A stretch of 64,000 nucleotides of DNA from Odontocerum albicorne (GCA_949825065.1 OX463854.1:20052907-20116906); one strand, 5' to 3'. Counted from the stretch's first letter, positions 34,114-46,506 are shown. Translations and numbers: made by a program. The notes: generated by a model from the sequence alone, not told the origin.

Positions 34114-34635
34114 CTATTGGCATTTGGTGGGTTTCAACACACCAGCTATCGTTCTCATGGTGGCAATGAACTGGGTGTCCATTTTCTTGGTGTGAGCACT
34201 GCCGCCCCATACTGGTGCACAGTATTCGGCAGTAGAATAGACAAGTGATAGTTCCGCTGTTAGCAGTGGGTCAACGCATGCTCCACATCCGGACCCTACC
34301 AGCTTATGGCTGACATTATTCCTAGTTTTTCGCAGTGAGTCAAGTTGTTTTTTAAAAGTTAGTGTTCGATCCAAAGTAACACCAAGGTATTTTGGGTGTT
34401 CGGTCTGGTGTATGAAGACATCCTCAAAATGTACATTGATCTTGTATTTTGACTGTTTGTTACAAAGATGGAATGTACCTTCTGTTTTGGTTGGATTAGG
34501 TTTTAGTCTCCAGTTTTTAAAGAAGATTGACAGCTTTTGCAAGTCCCGTTCCAATGTCTGGGCACCCGTATCTTGGTCCCCACTTCCGGCCAAGAGAGCA
34601 ATGTCATTCGCGTATTGGAACATGGTTGATTCCAT
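34114..34635 (-). pseudogene. LINE RT motif C and thumb
   Basis: 173 codons open: FQYANDIALLAG has YAND where active enzymes have YADD. Then KPNPTKTEGTFHL, HPKYLGVTLDRTL and ELSLVYSTAEYCAPVWG. Confidence 0.8.
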
Positions 34636-36005
34636 CTTGGGATATTGTGTACATATAAATTGAACAGGGCAGGGGCTAGGACTGATCTCTGTGGTAGACC
34701 ATTGTTCAGGACTCTGCTTTGACTCACTTTTCCTTCAATCGATACTATTATATATCTGCATGACAATATCTAGGGAGTCTAGTAGGTTTAGGGTGTTACG
34801 GCATGGTATCACTTTAGCAAGTTTCAGTAATAGGCCCTGGCGCCACACAGTATCATATGCTGCTGATAGATCAACAAAAGCTGCTGAGAATTTTATTCCT
34901 TTTTGAAAACCAGTCTCTATACTGCTAGTCAGAGTGAGCACCTGTTCACAGCAGTTCTTACCGGCTCGGAAACCCACCTGTTTAATTGGAATCACTGCAT
35001 CTATTGAGATGGTGCTGCGTTGTAGTATGAGTCTCTCCAGCAGCTAATACGGAATGCATAGTAGGGAAATCGGTCGGTAGTGATTAGAGCTAGTTCCATC
35101 TTTACCCGGCTTAAGAATGGCTACAACTCTTGAATGCTTCCAAATTTTGGGTAACAGTCCCGTCTTCATTGTTTCATTCATAAATTATACTAGCCACTTC
35201 CTTGCACGTAGACCTATGTTCTTGATGAATTCTGGGTATACTTCGTCCAGACCGGCCGCTTTTCCACATTTAATGTTCCCCAGTACCAATTTTAATTCAT
35301 CCAAGGAGAAGTCTCCAGAAAAGATGGGAGAAGCTTTGATCTTCCGTAGTTCGTAGTTGACTTCTCTTTTTGTTCCTTGCTGACCGAGATCTTTGAAAGA
35401 GCTTTACCATGTTGTCTGAGGTTACAGATGTAGTGGATGATGGCTTGGGAGTTTAGGTAGTGTGGCTCCCAATTTCCGTAGTGCACACCAAGCCTTGCGA
35501 CTTGAATGCCGGTCCATGTTCTTGACAGTTTCATTCCATCTTTCCCGTCGGTTATGGTTTAATACCTGTAGAAGTTACTAAGCAATGTTCACATCATGAG
35601 TTTCTTGGTATTTTTTATATAGTTCCTCACATCATACATTCCAGGCCGGTATATATTCTTTGCGAAAACCTCGAGGGACGTACTTCTTCGCTGTTGATAT
35701 TATTGCCCCCACGAACCTATTGTAACAATTTATTTGGCAGGGTATGTATTGGACGATGTTGTCCAAATCCTTTGAAAATAATTCCCAGCTAGCCCTTCTA
35801 AAGTTCCATCTCGGTAAGGGCACTGTGGTCGCCAGTGGGACATGGATAGCATACTTCACCACCACAGGTTGGTGTTCTGAGGGGGGGAAACCATCCAATA
35901 TGACACGTGTCGCCTTATCATTAACATTATATTTGGGCTTGTGACAAAGCTGAGGTCGGGAGTATAGTCCTTTCTCCAACGTGCGGAACGGAAGGTGGAC
36001 TTATC

Positions 36006-36350
36006 TTAAGCACAATACAGTAAGTTTATTTCATTCAATTGTGCCCATTCAGTGATGATATCCCCATTCTGATCCATGTGGTCGTATCCACATGTCTCAT
36101 GGTGGCTATTGAAATCTCCCACATATATCACTGGATGTTCATAGCAAGGCAAGGGTGGGGAAGGCCATGTTTCATTCGGTAGTTTATACACGTTGGTAAT
36201 CTTTATTTTGTCCATTTCGATAGTGATGGAGGATATATTATTGTGGGTGCTGCAATTAAGGACTTTTATTTCGTCTAGATCAGACTTTACGTATGTGGCC
36301 ACACCGTAAACATTGCTGTGTATGGCTGCTATAAGGGATAAACCAGGCAT
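36006..36350 (-). pseudogene. LINE endonuclease fragment
   Basis: 114 codons open: YGVATYVKSD, IKITNVYKLPNE and IYVGDFNSHHETCGYDHMDQ are apurinic-type endonuclease motifs (GDFN). Upstream catalytic motifs are lost. Confidence 0.75.
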
Positions 36351-36432
36351 ATGTCATATGTCCTCTCCTGTTTAGGTCTTCACCCTTAGTATGTCTCTTG
36401 TATCGCTACTACAAAGAAAGTTTAAATATATT

Positions 36433-36580
36433 CGCTTGGGCGTTGCTATAGCTGCCAGATGTGATTTGTTTGATAATTGTGGGTTCAAGACCTGAGTTAG
36501 AGCACCCTTGAGGAGAGTTTGCTCTCTAAACGGTGGTATATAAATTGTCCTTTGAATCCATAAAGAAGTTCTCTGTTTAT
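36433..36580 (+). repeat. Possible tRNA-derived SINE
   Basis: GGTTCAAGACC is a good B box in a GC-richer 80-bp block after tatagctgccagatg. The A box is weak. Confidence 0.4.
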
Positions 36581-36584
36581 GGGG

Positions 36585-37440
36585 ATTTCTTCATCATTAA
36601 ATAGATTACACAAAACTATGTGGCCCACATTACTAAAATATAGTATTTGTGTTTATAGCTCTTCAATTGGTATAAAAAAAAATTTAAATCTGTAGTTATT
36701 CTTGAAAAATTTCACATCATTATAAATGATTTTTTTGCATTTTGCAAGTACTCCTCATACTAAGATATAAATACAAGGCATATTTTTGATATACTGATAT
36801 TATTTATATTTCCTGAGACCAACGAACGAATAAAACCTTTTATTCTAATAATTGGCAACAAATTAAGGACCAAATTTGTTAATTATTATCAAAACAAAAT
36901 TCCAATACAAAACAGGGTTTTATTTTAAGGTTAGATATTGAAAAAAATCATATATGTAAAAAAACTATTCAAATTAAAATAAAGGTATTACATTTACAAT
37001 GAATATACTTATTGAATTTTTTAAATGTTTAAATGTATTTTAATATATTCATAAAAAAATTTAAATATATGTAAAGATATAAAAGTGAGGATATGAAAAA
37101 GTTTGTTTCTATCTTTATACATTACCTAATTAGTGTTTTAAGTGTTAATTGATGTTTATATCTCTCTTTTCTTCTAACAATTTATCAGTGTTAACAAAAT
37201 ATGTATTAAAAAAAAAGAATATCATACTTTTGATTAAACGTAATTATTTTTAAAAGAAAAACTTAACGTTGTTACATGGTGGAATATAAGCGAATGGTTT
37301 GTTCACAAATACATTTTGAAATTCATAGATTTTTATACCCTTTTTATAATCGTGTACACAAATATAAATGTTGTTTATAGTTAAGGCATTAACGTTGTGG
37401 AGGTTTAAAGACATTGTAATTTATTTTTATCAAACACTAT
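36585..37440. other. AT-rich intergenic DNA
   Basis: Nothing recognised. Confidence 0.35.
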
Positions 37441-37444
37441 TTAT

Positions 37445-37830
37445 TCCACTTTTTTGTGACGGTATAACCCTACCGGTTTCAAGGCTTTCACCTCATCTTC
37501 AGGGGAGCACAAACAAGACTAAATGCTGTTGGAACTAGTACCGATATACACGCTTCAACGGTTGGGGGCTGAGGGGTGAGGGAGGCATGGGACGATTTCG
37601 GCCAAGAGCGGAGAGATTTTTGGGATATAACTGTTCAACAGATGTTCGGATCGATGTACTGACTTAGAAATTTCTAGGGCCTCTAATCTGTCCAATTTAT
37701 TTCCGTTACTACTGATTTGTAAGAATTTGGCATCATCGATAGAAAAAGTATGGTTTTCACGGTGATAATGATTAGCCATTTCAGAATAAATTAGAGGATT
37801 TGTTAAGGCGGATTTCGTGAACACAAATTA
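37445..37830 (-). mobile_element. Penelope-like retroelement 3' end
   Basis: Minus strand 37824-37555 reads MANHYHRENHTFSIDDAKFL, then KLDRLEALEISKS and LLNSY, the C-terminal end of Penelope-like polyproteins (GIY-YIG region tail, KLD-LE-LEI). Next on minus comes ctgaagatgaggtgaaagcc then gaaaccggtagggttata, the characteristic Penelope 3' UTR. Confidence 0.7.
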
Positions 37831-37854
37831 ATATATTTTTATTTGAAGCCGTTA

Positions 37855-37905
37855 ATAGCCTAGTTGATAAGAAAAACCTCCATAGCCTAGTTGATAAGAA
37901 ACCTG
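37855..37905 (+). repeat. Duplicated SINE-head fragment
   Basis: tagcctagttgataagaaa occurs twice in 40 bp and resembles the A-box region of the 32.0-kb SINE. Confidence 0.35.
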
Positions 37906-38016
37906 TTCTTCTCCCTTTTCCATTCATATTGGTAATCATTTTTTAAATAGGTTTCCTTCCTGTCTGGTTTTCTCTTAAGATTTCATAACCATACATATAT
38001 TTGGTGATACTTCATA

Positions 38017-39573
38017 CAGGTGTGTTTTATGTTCCAGGCCGATGTTTTTTTTCAATAACTTTTAAATGAAACACAATTTTATAATTTATATTTAATTGAT
38101 TGATTATATGGTCTTTACCATTATGTGTGGAATATAATGTCGGTCAAGTGGCCGCTTCTGACTGTGGCGCAAACACGAGCTCTTTTAAGCATATTTTTCA
38201 TAACATTCTCGCAGACTTCTGGTGTTATTTCAGCAATTTCTTTTCAAATGTTGTCCTTAAGCATCGGGATTGTGGTTGATGTGTTGGTGTACACCTTTCC
38301 CTTCAAGTACCCCCATAGGAAATAATCGGGGGCGGTTAAATCAGGGGATCGTGGGGGCCAGTCGATATCACCACTTTTTGACATTATTCGGCCGGGAAAA
38401 GTTTCTCGCAAAATTTGCATTGTAGCACGAGGTGTGTGTGATATGGCACTGTCCTGTTGGAACCACATGTGCTGTAGGTCCAATTGATCCAATTCGGAGA
38501 CAAGAAAGTTTACCAACATGTCACGATAGCGATCACCAGTAACTAACTGTTACAGCATTGCTTCTAGCATCCTCAAAGAAATATGGCCCAATGATGCCGC
38601 CGGCCCAAATGGCGCACCATACAGTTACTCTACGAGGGTGTAATGGTCGTTGGTGTATCAATTGAGGATTTTCAGTGCCCCAATAGCGGCTATTCTGTTT
38701 ATTCACAAAGCCAACCAAGTCGAAATGTGCCTCGTTGCTCATGATTTTTTAACAAAAATGGTGGTCATCTATACCGACCTGTAAAACCCGAGCACTCCAC
38801 TCTCGCCGCCATTTATGGTCATTTTCCTGTAGCTCTTGTGTCAATTGAATTTTATACGGATAAAAATGCAAATCTTTTTTGATAATTGTTAACAAACATG
38901 ATGGAGACATTCCCAATTCTTGTGCACGGCGTCGATGAGAGGTGCACGGACGTTCACCAACACTCAGCCTCACTGCAACAATCTTTTCTAGCGTACGATG
39001 GCTACGTTGTCGCCCAGACTTTGCTTTATCTCGCATTGTATTAAAATTTTCAAAATTATTCATTACACGCTGAATGGTTGACTTGCTTGGCACATGATTT
39101 AAACCAAAAAAAACACGCAATTTTCTTCGCGTATTCACAATTGAACCATTCTTCCACATCGATCATGTGATCTTCTGTGAAAACAACCCAATTCTAGAAG
39201 TGCACTCCCTCCCAAAAATCATAGAAGTACACACACACCGACAACACAAAATAAAACGAGGCTCAGAATTTATAAATTCCACTTGTAATGTACTATAAAT
39301 TACAATTGTAATGCACTATAAATTACAATTGTAATGCTATATAAACTATAAATGATAATTGCAATGTATTATCAATCGCACTTGTAATTTACTTTAAATC
39401 ACAGTAATAATTTAATAAAATGTTTTAATAACTTCAACACGTTGCGGAGTTAGATGCTCCATACCAAATTGTTAACGACCACTCTCTACGATTGTCAAAT
39501 ATGAACTGACAAATGACAGCCAAATCAAAATGGCGGCTAAACAAAATCGGCCTGGAACATAAAACGCGCCCTG
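38017..39573 (-). mobile_element. Tc1/mariner-superfamily element B with TA target
   Basis: 1557 bp bounded by TA on both sides. TIRs CAGGTGTGTTTTATGTTCCA and, inverted, CAGGGCGCGTTTTATGTTCC continue with gccgat. The transposase lies on the minus strand. Confidence 0.88.
38244..39159 (-). pseudogene. Transposase of element B, two frameshifts
   Basis: Three consecutive frames: 39159-38749 (MWKNGSIVNTRRKLRVFFGL, STIQRVMNNF, ELGMSPSCLLTIIKKDL; helix-turn-helix), 38742-38533 (MSNEAHFDLVGFVNKQNSRY, first catalytic Asp position occupied by N in MSNEAHF, WAGGIIGPYFFED) and 38519-38244 (MWFQQDSAISHTP, GDIDWPPRSPDLTAPDYFLW; second and third Asp). Same transposase group as element A but much diverged. 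Confidence 0.82.
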
Positions 39574-39739
39574 TACAATACATCATTTGGTTTTTCCAGA
39601 GACATTTTCTATTTGCATTGATTATGCTGCCAGTTTTAATAAATTTATTTGTCTATTTCTTGAATCTTAGAAAAGACGTTTGTTGCACTTTGTGGTGTCA
39701 TGTTTATAAAATAAATAAAACACAATTTTTTTATTCACC

Positions 39740-39850
39740 ACTGTTTTATTTGAGTTCACAGTTTCAAAAACCTCCGTCTTCTTCGTCAGGTAAAAATGGT
39801 GAAGATGAACTCATCCGATGAGGAATCTTTGAAACCAGTAGAAAACTCAA
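39740..39850. repeat. Imperfect inverted repeat with Penelope-like motif
   Basis: ttatttgagttcacagtttcaaa at the left and tttgaaaccagtagaaaactcaaataa at the right are inverted around a tcttcttcgtcagg block, as in the Penelope-like ends at 29.1 and 37.45 kb. Confidence 0.45.
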
Positions 39851-40369
39851 ATAAAAAAATGGTGAATACAAAATAAAAAATAAGTTTTATTTATTTTATT
39901 AAAAATGTATACATTATTTAAGTTTCATAACATAAACACAGGTTGTCCAAATTATCGGAATATGAATATATGGCCGAAATATTGTTTTGAATTTAATTCT
40001 TATATAGTCCATAGAACTTTCAAAATTTACCTCAATTACGGCATATCAAAGATGCCAATAATCCCTTTTTGTGTTGCTCTCAAGGTGTTTTTCTTCCTTA
40101 GAGGAACATAGGAAATACTTGTTTAACCAAACATTATTTTGTTTCTTCAGATCATTAATATATATTTTTGTAAAATCATTGTTTTTTAAACTTAAAACAT
40201 TATAATTTTAAACTCCTGTTTCTAATTAATTTTCCATAATAAAAGTTACTAATACAAAGTGTATTTTCAAAAGAAAAAAACAATATATAAATATAGAATA
40301 CATCAAACGAATTACGATAAATTGCATATTTTTTTAAACGTTTAAAATTCACCTATGTTCTAATATAAT

Positions 40370-40770
40370 TCCTTGTTTTTCTTACTCCTTACCTTTCCTT
40401 CTTTCAAAATTTCATTCGCTCGATTCATCCATACTTTTCTCGGTATCCTCTACCACAACTCCCCCTTATGCTTCATTGTAAATTTGTTTTGTCAGTCTTT
40501 CATCACCCATTCATTCAACATATCCAAATCACCTCAACATATTCTTTTTCACACTACCTCAACACATCGGTATTTAACTCACATTCATCCTTAATAATTA
40601 CATTTCTTATTCTGTCATACATCAACACACGCCATATTGTTCTCAGTGCACACATTTCCTCTCCATTTGCTCGCTTCATTTAATTTATTATCCATATTCA
40701 CTCCCATAAATTTGAGTGTATTTCTTTTAGTACCCCATCAACTTTGTTTCCTATGGCAACTCACCGTTCA
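40370..40770 (-). pseudogene. LINE fragment, minus strand, decayed
   Basis: Pyrimidine-rich blocks (cttactccttacctttccttc, atatccaaatcacctcaaca) match the 13.4- and 23.3-kb LINE C-terminal repeats. No intact frame. Confidence 0.4.
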
Positions 40771-41054
40771 ATAACTCTCCATTGTCTGAGAACATACTTC
40801 CAAATGGAAATATTTATGTAGAAAAGATTTACAGAAACTGCAATATAAATTCAATGTTTGAAAAAAATGTGATATTCTTCATTATTCCTATATGATGTCT
40901 TAATTCTCAAATTCCTATTACAACTCGTACTGAGTTAGTTGAGTGACTGAGAATTTATTATTATGGTATATGAAAAACTTCTAATATATAGAGATGGATG
41001 TATTTCTATGGCCACTGGTAAAAGGTGCCATAGCTTTTTGAATATACACTTTAA

Positions 41055-43268
41055 CTCTTTGAACTCCAGATTTTTTTTTGTATGACATACCAACAACTCC
41101 AGGGTATTTTTTTGAAATTTTACTATAAAATGATAGGTTTTAGAAATAATTTATTTAAAAAAAAATTAATAAGGTTTCATGCAATTTTTTTATTCAAACT
41201 ATTAGATAAATGTTTAAATGAGTTTATTTTGATAAAAAAAATAACAATTCAACATTATTTTTTAGTTTTATAATCTTTCAAAGTATGATATCTGAGGAAA
41301 CAATCCCCTAAATGCATCCTAGGTTTTCCAGGACAGGTGTCGCAAAACTCATATGTTTCATGTCGTTTGCCCATTTTGCCTCTATTTGAGCAGACCACAC
41401 AGTCCTTCTTCTTTCCCTTCTGCAAAACATGAAGTTTACCATCTAGTCGTACATCAAAAGTAGAAGTTGATGGCCTACTTCGCAGCTCCCGAAAGTCTCC
41501 TACCAACTGATCAACTAAATTCTTGACAAATTTCAAATGAGTTAGTGGTTTTTCATTATTTTTCAATTTTATATTCTTGTAGAGGATGTATGCATTGATT
41601 GAGCAAATTTCCATTCCCCAGAAAAAAAGTTTTCTCCACCATTTTAATGACTTCCTGAGAAAACAATATGTGGAAGCATACTGGTCGGCACGGTCTACTC
41701 CACCCATAGATTTGGTGTAGTTTCGTACTACATTTGGTTTTTCTGTAACTAATTGAACACCTCCCTTCCCTGTTCTGGAAACAGACGACATGCCAGCAGA
41801 ATCACCAGTACTCAGCATTGTAATTATTCTTTTATCCTTCCATGCCAAAAGCATTGTTTTTCTTTTTCTTACAGCCAAAACTTTTTTATTGCCAAACTTT
41901 GGTTTTTTTATGGTGATCGGAATGCCTTTTCTGTTGGTCTGTATCGTCCCAGTTAAATGACATTTCATCTTCAATAGTGCTTCAGCAAGTGGAAGACTTG
42001 TGTAGTACCTGTCTGTAAACAAGTGGTATCCTTGTGCATGGGGTACCTTCTCCAAAATTTTTCTGAACAAGTAGATGGGTATTCTCGAACTCACAGGCAA
42101 ATCTGGGCTTGGTAAATTCTCTGTAGTAATACTACCGTAATAGGGAAGAATACTGTACACATATGATGTTTCAGAATCCGCCAAAACGTAAATGCGTATT
42201 CCCCATTTAGTAGGCTTATTTGGATTGTAAGTGATGAAGCATATTCTTCCTTTGAATTTCACTACTGATTCGTCAACACAGATATTTTTGTTGGGTATGA
42301 AATAGTCAGCAAATTTTTTATTTATATATTCTAAAAAATTACTGACTTTCTGAATCCGTGTTCTTAAATCACTATGGCCAGTTTCTTGTGTATTCAAGTG
42401 TAACATCCAGAATATTTGATGAAATCGAGATCTCGTGAAAATATTTGCAAAGAATGGGACTCTGGAATTATCTCTAGTAGACCAATATTCTTGCATATTG
42501 GCAAGTGGCATTGTTCCCATATTTAAAATGACCCCAATGAATGCCCAAAATTCATCTTCAATTGTACATCACGCCAATTTTGCCAAATAGAATTTGCAGT
42601 TAGAACTTTTGATTGAAGTTTGACTTTTGCATATGCATTTGTTTCCCGTATTATCTCCGTTACAATTTCTTCCGTGAAAAATAATTTGAAAAATTGACTT
42701 GGTTCTTTGATTGTTAAAGGAACATTTGGTCCGACATTCTGAGCTCCGATGTCAAAATTTATAATGTCAGGAGAATCCACCGTATTGGATATATCAATCC
42801 ATTCATCGTCTTGTGAATCTTGAGCGCTTGTAGTACTTGAAGAATTATCTGATGATAGAAGAGGACCAACTCTGCGTTTTTTATGACCAATGTACTCTGA
42901 TTCATCACTAGAGGTCTGAATATTGATGTTACTAACACAACTTTCATCACTATATACATTTAAAATAAATTCGTCTTCACTTTCACTCAGTTGCGATTTT
43001 TCCATTATTTTAGAGGGTAAAAAAAAAAACTTGTGTAATCTCAACGGTGTAAAAGGGTGCGTACTGATTATTTTTCAACCGAAACACGTCTAAATAGTAG
43101 AACAGTTGTTGTGAAACTAATGTAACATGTTTATACCTGCTCCTGGGTGTCCCGAGATGTTTGTTTATGTAAACAATACAACCATAAAAAATGGCGACAT
43201 ATAGTCGCCTCTGGAGTTATTAAAATAATTACCATGGCGACTATATGTCGCCTCTGGAGTTATAAGGG
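41055..43268 (-). mobile_element. piggyBac element, nearly intact
   Basis: 2214 bp between TTAA at 41051-41054 and 43269-43272. TIRs CTCTTTGAACTCCAGA and, inverted, CCCTTATAACTCCAGA. The right end holds two copies of ggcgac-ata-gtcgcctctggagttat in opposite palindrome orientation. One transposase gene on minus with a single frameshift. Confidence 0.9.
41255..43005 (-). pseudogene. piggyBac transposase (PGBD4-like), one frameshift
   Basis: The N-terminal frame starts at MEKSQLSESEDEF (43005), acidic and Ser-rich, and runs to about 42545. The second frame, 42520-41255, carries the catalytic domain: CVDESVVKFKGR (first Asp), HLFTDRYYTSLPLAEAL (second) and GGVDRADQY (third), with WWRKLFFWGMEICSINAY. 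It closes with a Cys-rich end (CVVCSNRGK, CDTCPGK, LGDCFLRYH), the usual zinc-binding C-terminus. A one-base indel near 42545 separates the frames (the first reads NFGHSLGSF-stop, the second EFWAFIGVILNMG). Total length of about 590 residues is normal for the family. Confidence 0.9.
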
Positions 43269-43274
43269 TTAATA

Positions 43275-44160
43275 TATAAGTTTCTTCTTTAAACATATAT
43301 CGGAATATTTTGTCATCAATTAACTAAATATACTTCTGGTGATATACAACAAATGATATTTAAATTTGCATTATTTTGCCAAATAAAATACCATAATAAT
43401 AATAATAGTTTATAATTGGTCCAAAGATCCTATTGAAAATGTTCCTATTGATTTTGTGTTTTAAGTTTTTTTCCCAAAATCGTAACTATTAATTATATTT
43501 TTATTTATTATTTTTTGTAAATAAGTTGGTTTTAAATGTTTATATATTTTTAAGATATTAGAAAAGAAATTATTATGTTTATTATATTAAATACAATGAC
43601 AAACATTTTATTTTAAGAATTTGGATGCTTTAAATATATTTAAAAAATAAACAAAAGTTTTTTAATGACTCACATTCCATATTTCACATCTACTACATTT
43701 CCAACATTAATTTCTTAAAAATGTTTCCGAGGGAATCGCATATTGGGATAAAGATATTACTAGAAGTGTAATGGGCACATCCCTATCCAACACATTTTTC
43801 ATTCATTGTATGGTACCCTTTAACATATCTAAATTGGCAATACAAATATATTGAAGAGTGTGGCTGAGAGACATTGCCTTTGGCCCCATTAATCGAGCCT
43901 TGGGATTTGAAAAAAATTGAACTAGGAACAAGAACTCGCAGTTTGTCATGGTACGTGTTAGAGTACATGAAGAAGAGACATCAACACTAATGTTACAGTT
44001 GAGACTGCTATAGACCAAGTGGTATCCGGCGCACATCCACTTATGGTGAAGTTAATAACCCCAAAAGATGAATACTGCAACGTTTTCGAAATGTCGGCAC
44101 TATAAGCCAAACCATGTGGTACAACACTGAAAGACCTTGAACAGTTTATAATTTTCATTA
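43275..44160. other. Intergenic, nothing certain
   Basis: AT-rich. The 44060-44140 part (atactgcaacgttttcgaaatgtc, ataagccaaaccatg) resembles 60.15-60.21 kb, so an old repeat is present. Confidence 0.35.
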
Positions 44161-44169
44161 TTTTTTTAA

Positions 44170-44987
44170 CCGGTTCGCTGCCACGAGCGCGTTAACGCGC
44201 TCTGCGATTCAGTGCTCGCCAGGCCGGCCATACAAAATGAGCGCGTAAAGCGTCCTCTTTTGAGCTTGCTGCAAGCCAATATCAAATCCAATTGGAATAA
44301 TTTATAAATTAGAACACATAGGGACATCTATTGGGTTGGTCAAGAAATACTAAAATATTACAATTTACCGATATTATCAAAGTTACAGTCATCTTTCTAA
44401 AAGCTTTCACTGACAGTCAATACGTGTCTCTGATACAGGGTTACCGACTACAGTTTTTTGTGTCGTAATTGCGATGATTTATGACTTCGTTTGCAGTTTT
44501 GTTCAATGGTTGATTTTTAACTTTTGTGCGTTATTTTTGTTAATTTTTCAAAGTATTTATTTACAGTGTTTTCATGTATTCTTTGGTTATTGGCGGTAGT
44601 TTTGCGGCATAATACGACGTTTATATAGACTTTTTACGGTTTTATTTTATAGTTTATTTACCTTTTGTGCTTTATTATACATCATACAGATAATTTGTTG
44701 ATTTTAGTTTACCAAGTGTGTTTGAATATTTTTTCTCGTTGTGTTTGTTTCTGTAAACGTGTTTTCTGTGTCAAATTGTGACAACCCTGACATTTTGTGA
44801 ATATTTAAACTGTGTTTTTCTGAGTGAACGGCAGCTCAAACGCCACACGGTGTATATATTTGGTAAGTTTTTATAATATCCTTTATATCTGTATACAAAA
44901 AATAAACATTTTTTAGGTTTTATTTTTGTTGAAAAAATCATGGCCTGCTGGGTACGGCCATACTAATAACTTCCGGCACTTAAAGGG
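44170..44987. mobile_element. piggyBac-type nonautonomous element with terminal palindrome
   Basis: 818 bp between TTAA at 44166-44169 and 44988-44991. The left end holds the perfect 18-bp palindrome GAGCGCGTTAACGCGCTC (44185-44202) and gccggccatac; the right end holds gtacggccatac and ggcacttaaaggg. The TIRs match only in part. No coding. Confidence 0.6.
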
Positions 44988-45388
44988 TTAAGGGGTTTTT
45001 AATACTAAGTAAACAAATTGTGGAATTCTTATTTTATTTTAAACTTTCAAAATCCATCGTAAAAAATAACCATGGGGGGCTCCATTGGTATTGTAACTTT
45101 CCGAATAGTACCCGCAAGATTCCTACCTGTGATACAACTTGAAGGAAAATAATGTTCCAAGGGTTCTTATGAGCGGGTGCCCGTGGTCTAAAAATGGTGT
45201 AAAACCAATGTTTTCAGTATGTACATTGAAAAGGTAACATTGTGACAGCTTCATTTCAATCTAAAGTAGCATGCTACTTAAGCAGCTACAATAAATAAAA
45301 AGCAGTGCTACTCTAATAGAGCTTAGGATGAAATACGCTACTCGTAGCGAGTTACTAAACAACACTGCTAAATAATAATTTAAGAGGT

Positions 45389-45500
45389 CGTTTTGTTGAT
45401 ATTTACTATCCTTTAGATCCTTGTGAAAATTGTTTTGTTGATATTTACTATCCTATAGATCCTTGTGAAAATTGTTTTGTTGATATTTACGTATCCTTAT
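45389..45500 (+). repeat. Tandem repeat, about 42-bp unit, 2.5 copies
   Basis: ttttgttgatatttactatc then ctttagatccttgtgaaaatt is repeated from 45390, 45432 and 45474. Confidence 0.75.
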
Positions 45501-45739
45501 CCCTATACAGATTTTTCCCTTCAAGGGTGATTTTTAAGTTTTGTAAAGAGCCAGAAATCACAGAGAGCCGTATAAGGGCTGTACAGAGGCTGATGGACTT
45601 GTGTGATCCAGTGTTTGACCAAAAAACTCTTGATTAGAAAAAAATTATGGGTAGGAGAGTTATTGTAGTGAAGCCAATTCACTGTTTTTCTCTCAATCAC
45701 ATTAAAATTGCCAATTAGTAAGTAGTCTTATGTGATAAT

Positions 45740-46110
45740 TTCGTGGTTCAGTGACATTAAGATGTGGATCTACATATCTTCAAGATTCCCTGGACAGATT
45801 GTGTTATAAATGTGGAAGTGCTTGCTCGTATGTACAAATGCATAAAGACCACGAACTGCTTAAAACTGTGAAGGTTCGCAAGTTGCCGTATCTCGGTCAC
45901 ATAATGAGGTGTACATTACACATTATACACAACTGATTAGTCAGGGAAAAATAAATCGTAAACAATGTAGAGAATTATATCACATATCTTGGATTAGAAA
46001 CTTGTGGAATTAGTTTGGGTGCAATTTCACCTAATTGTTCCGGGGTGCAGCGAATAGATTAAAAATTGCCATAATGGTGGCCAACTTCTGATAGGAGACA
46101 TCACATCAAG
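45740..46110 (+). pseudogene. RTE-type LINE C-terminal fragment
   Basis: Broken frames give the same tail as 7.3 kb: KDHELLKTVKVRKLPYLGHI then MRCTLH. About 75% alike by eye. Confidence 0.75.
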
Positions 46111-46506
46111 AAGAGGATATTCTCTGAAAAAATATTTAATACGACTATTAATAGTTTCAAAATGTTAGACAGGGAGTAAAATTTTGGAACTATTTTCACT
46201 AATAGAGTTTACAGAAACAGCTATATATAGTACATGGTTCTAACATTAACATTTTTGTAAAGTCATTTTAAGCTTTATCAACACATAGTACATTGAATTA
46301 TTTATCAGTTACAAAATTTATTTCTTAATGTAGTAACCGATAAGAGAACTTGATGTTTTCATTTCAAAAGAAATTTATTTGAAGAAATGCAGACAGATTT
46401 TTGTTTAAACTATTTTTATTTTAAATAATATATGCTATAACATTTGAGTTCAGAATGACAATGCTTGCTTCTTATGTATGAACAAAAAGTATAATTGAAC
46501 ATCAAT

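Larger units (their letters stand above)
33600..36360 (-). mobile_element. LINE with endonuclease and reverse-transcriptase remnants
   Basis: Minus strand, in order from 36350 down: endonuclease (VIYVGDFNSHHETCG), linker (PSEHQPVVVKYAI), RT (KQVGFRAGKNCCEQVL, FVDLSAAYDTVWRQGL, QRSVLAPALFNLYV, FQYANDIALLAG), thumb (PKYLGVTLDRTLTFKKQL) and a C-terminal zinc-knuckle-like end (DPSCDCSAAAQTLHHII). Many frameshifts. Overall layout is that of jockey-group pol. It appears 3'-complete to about 33600. Confidence 0.82.
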
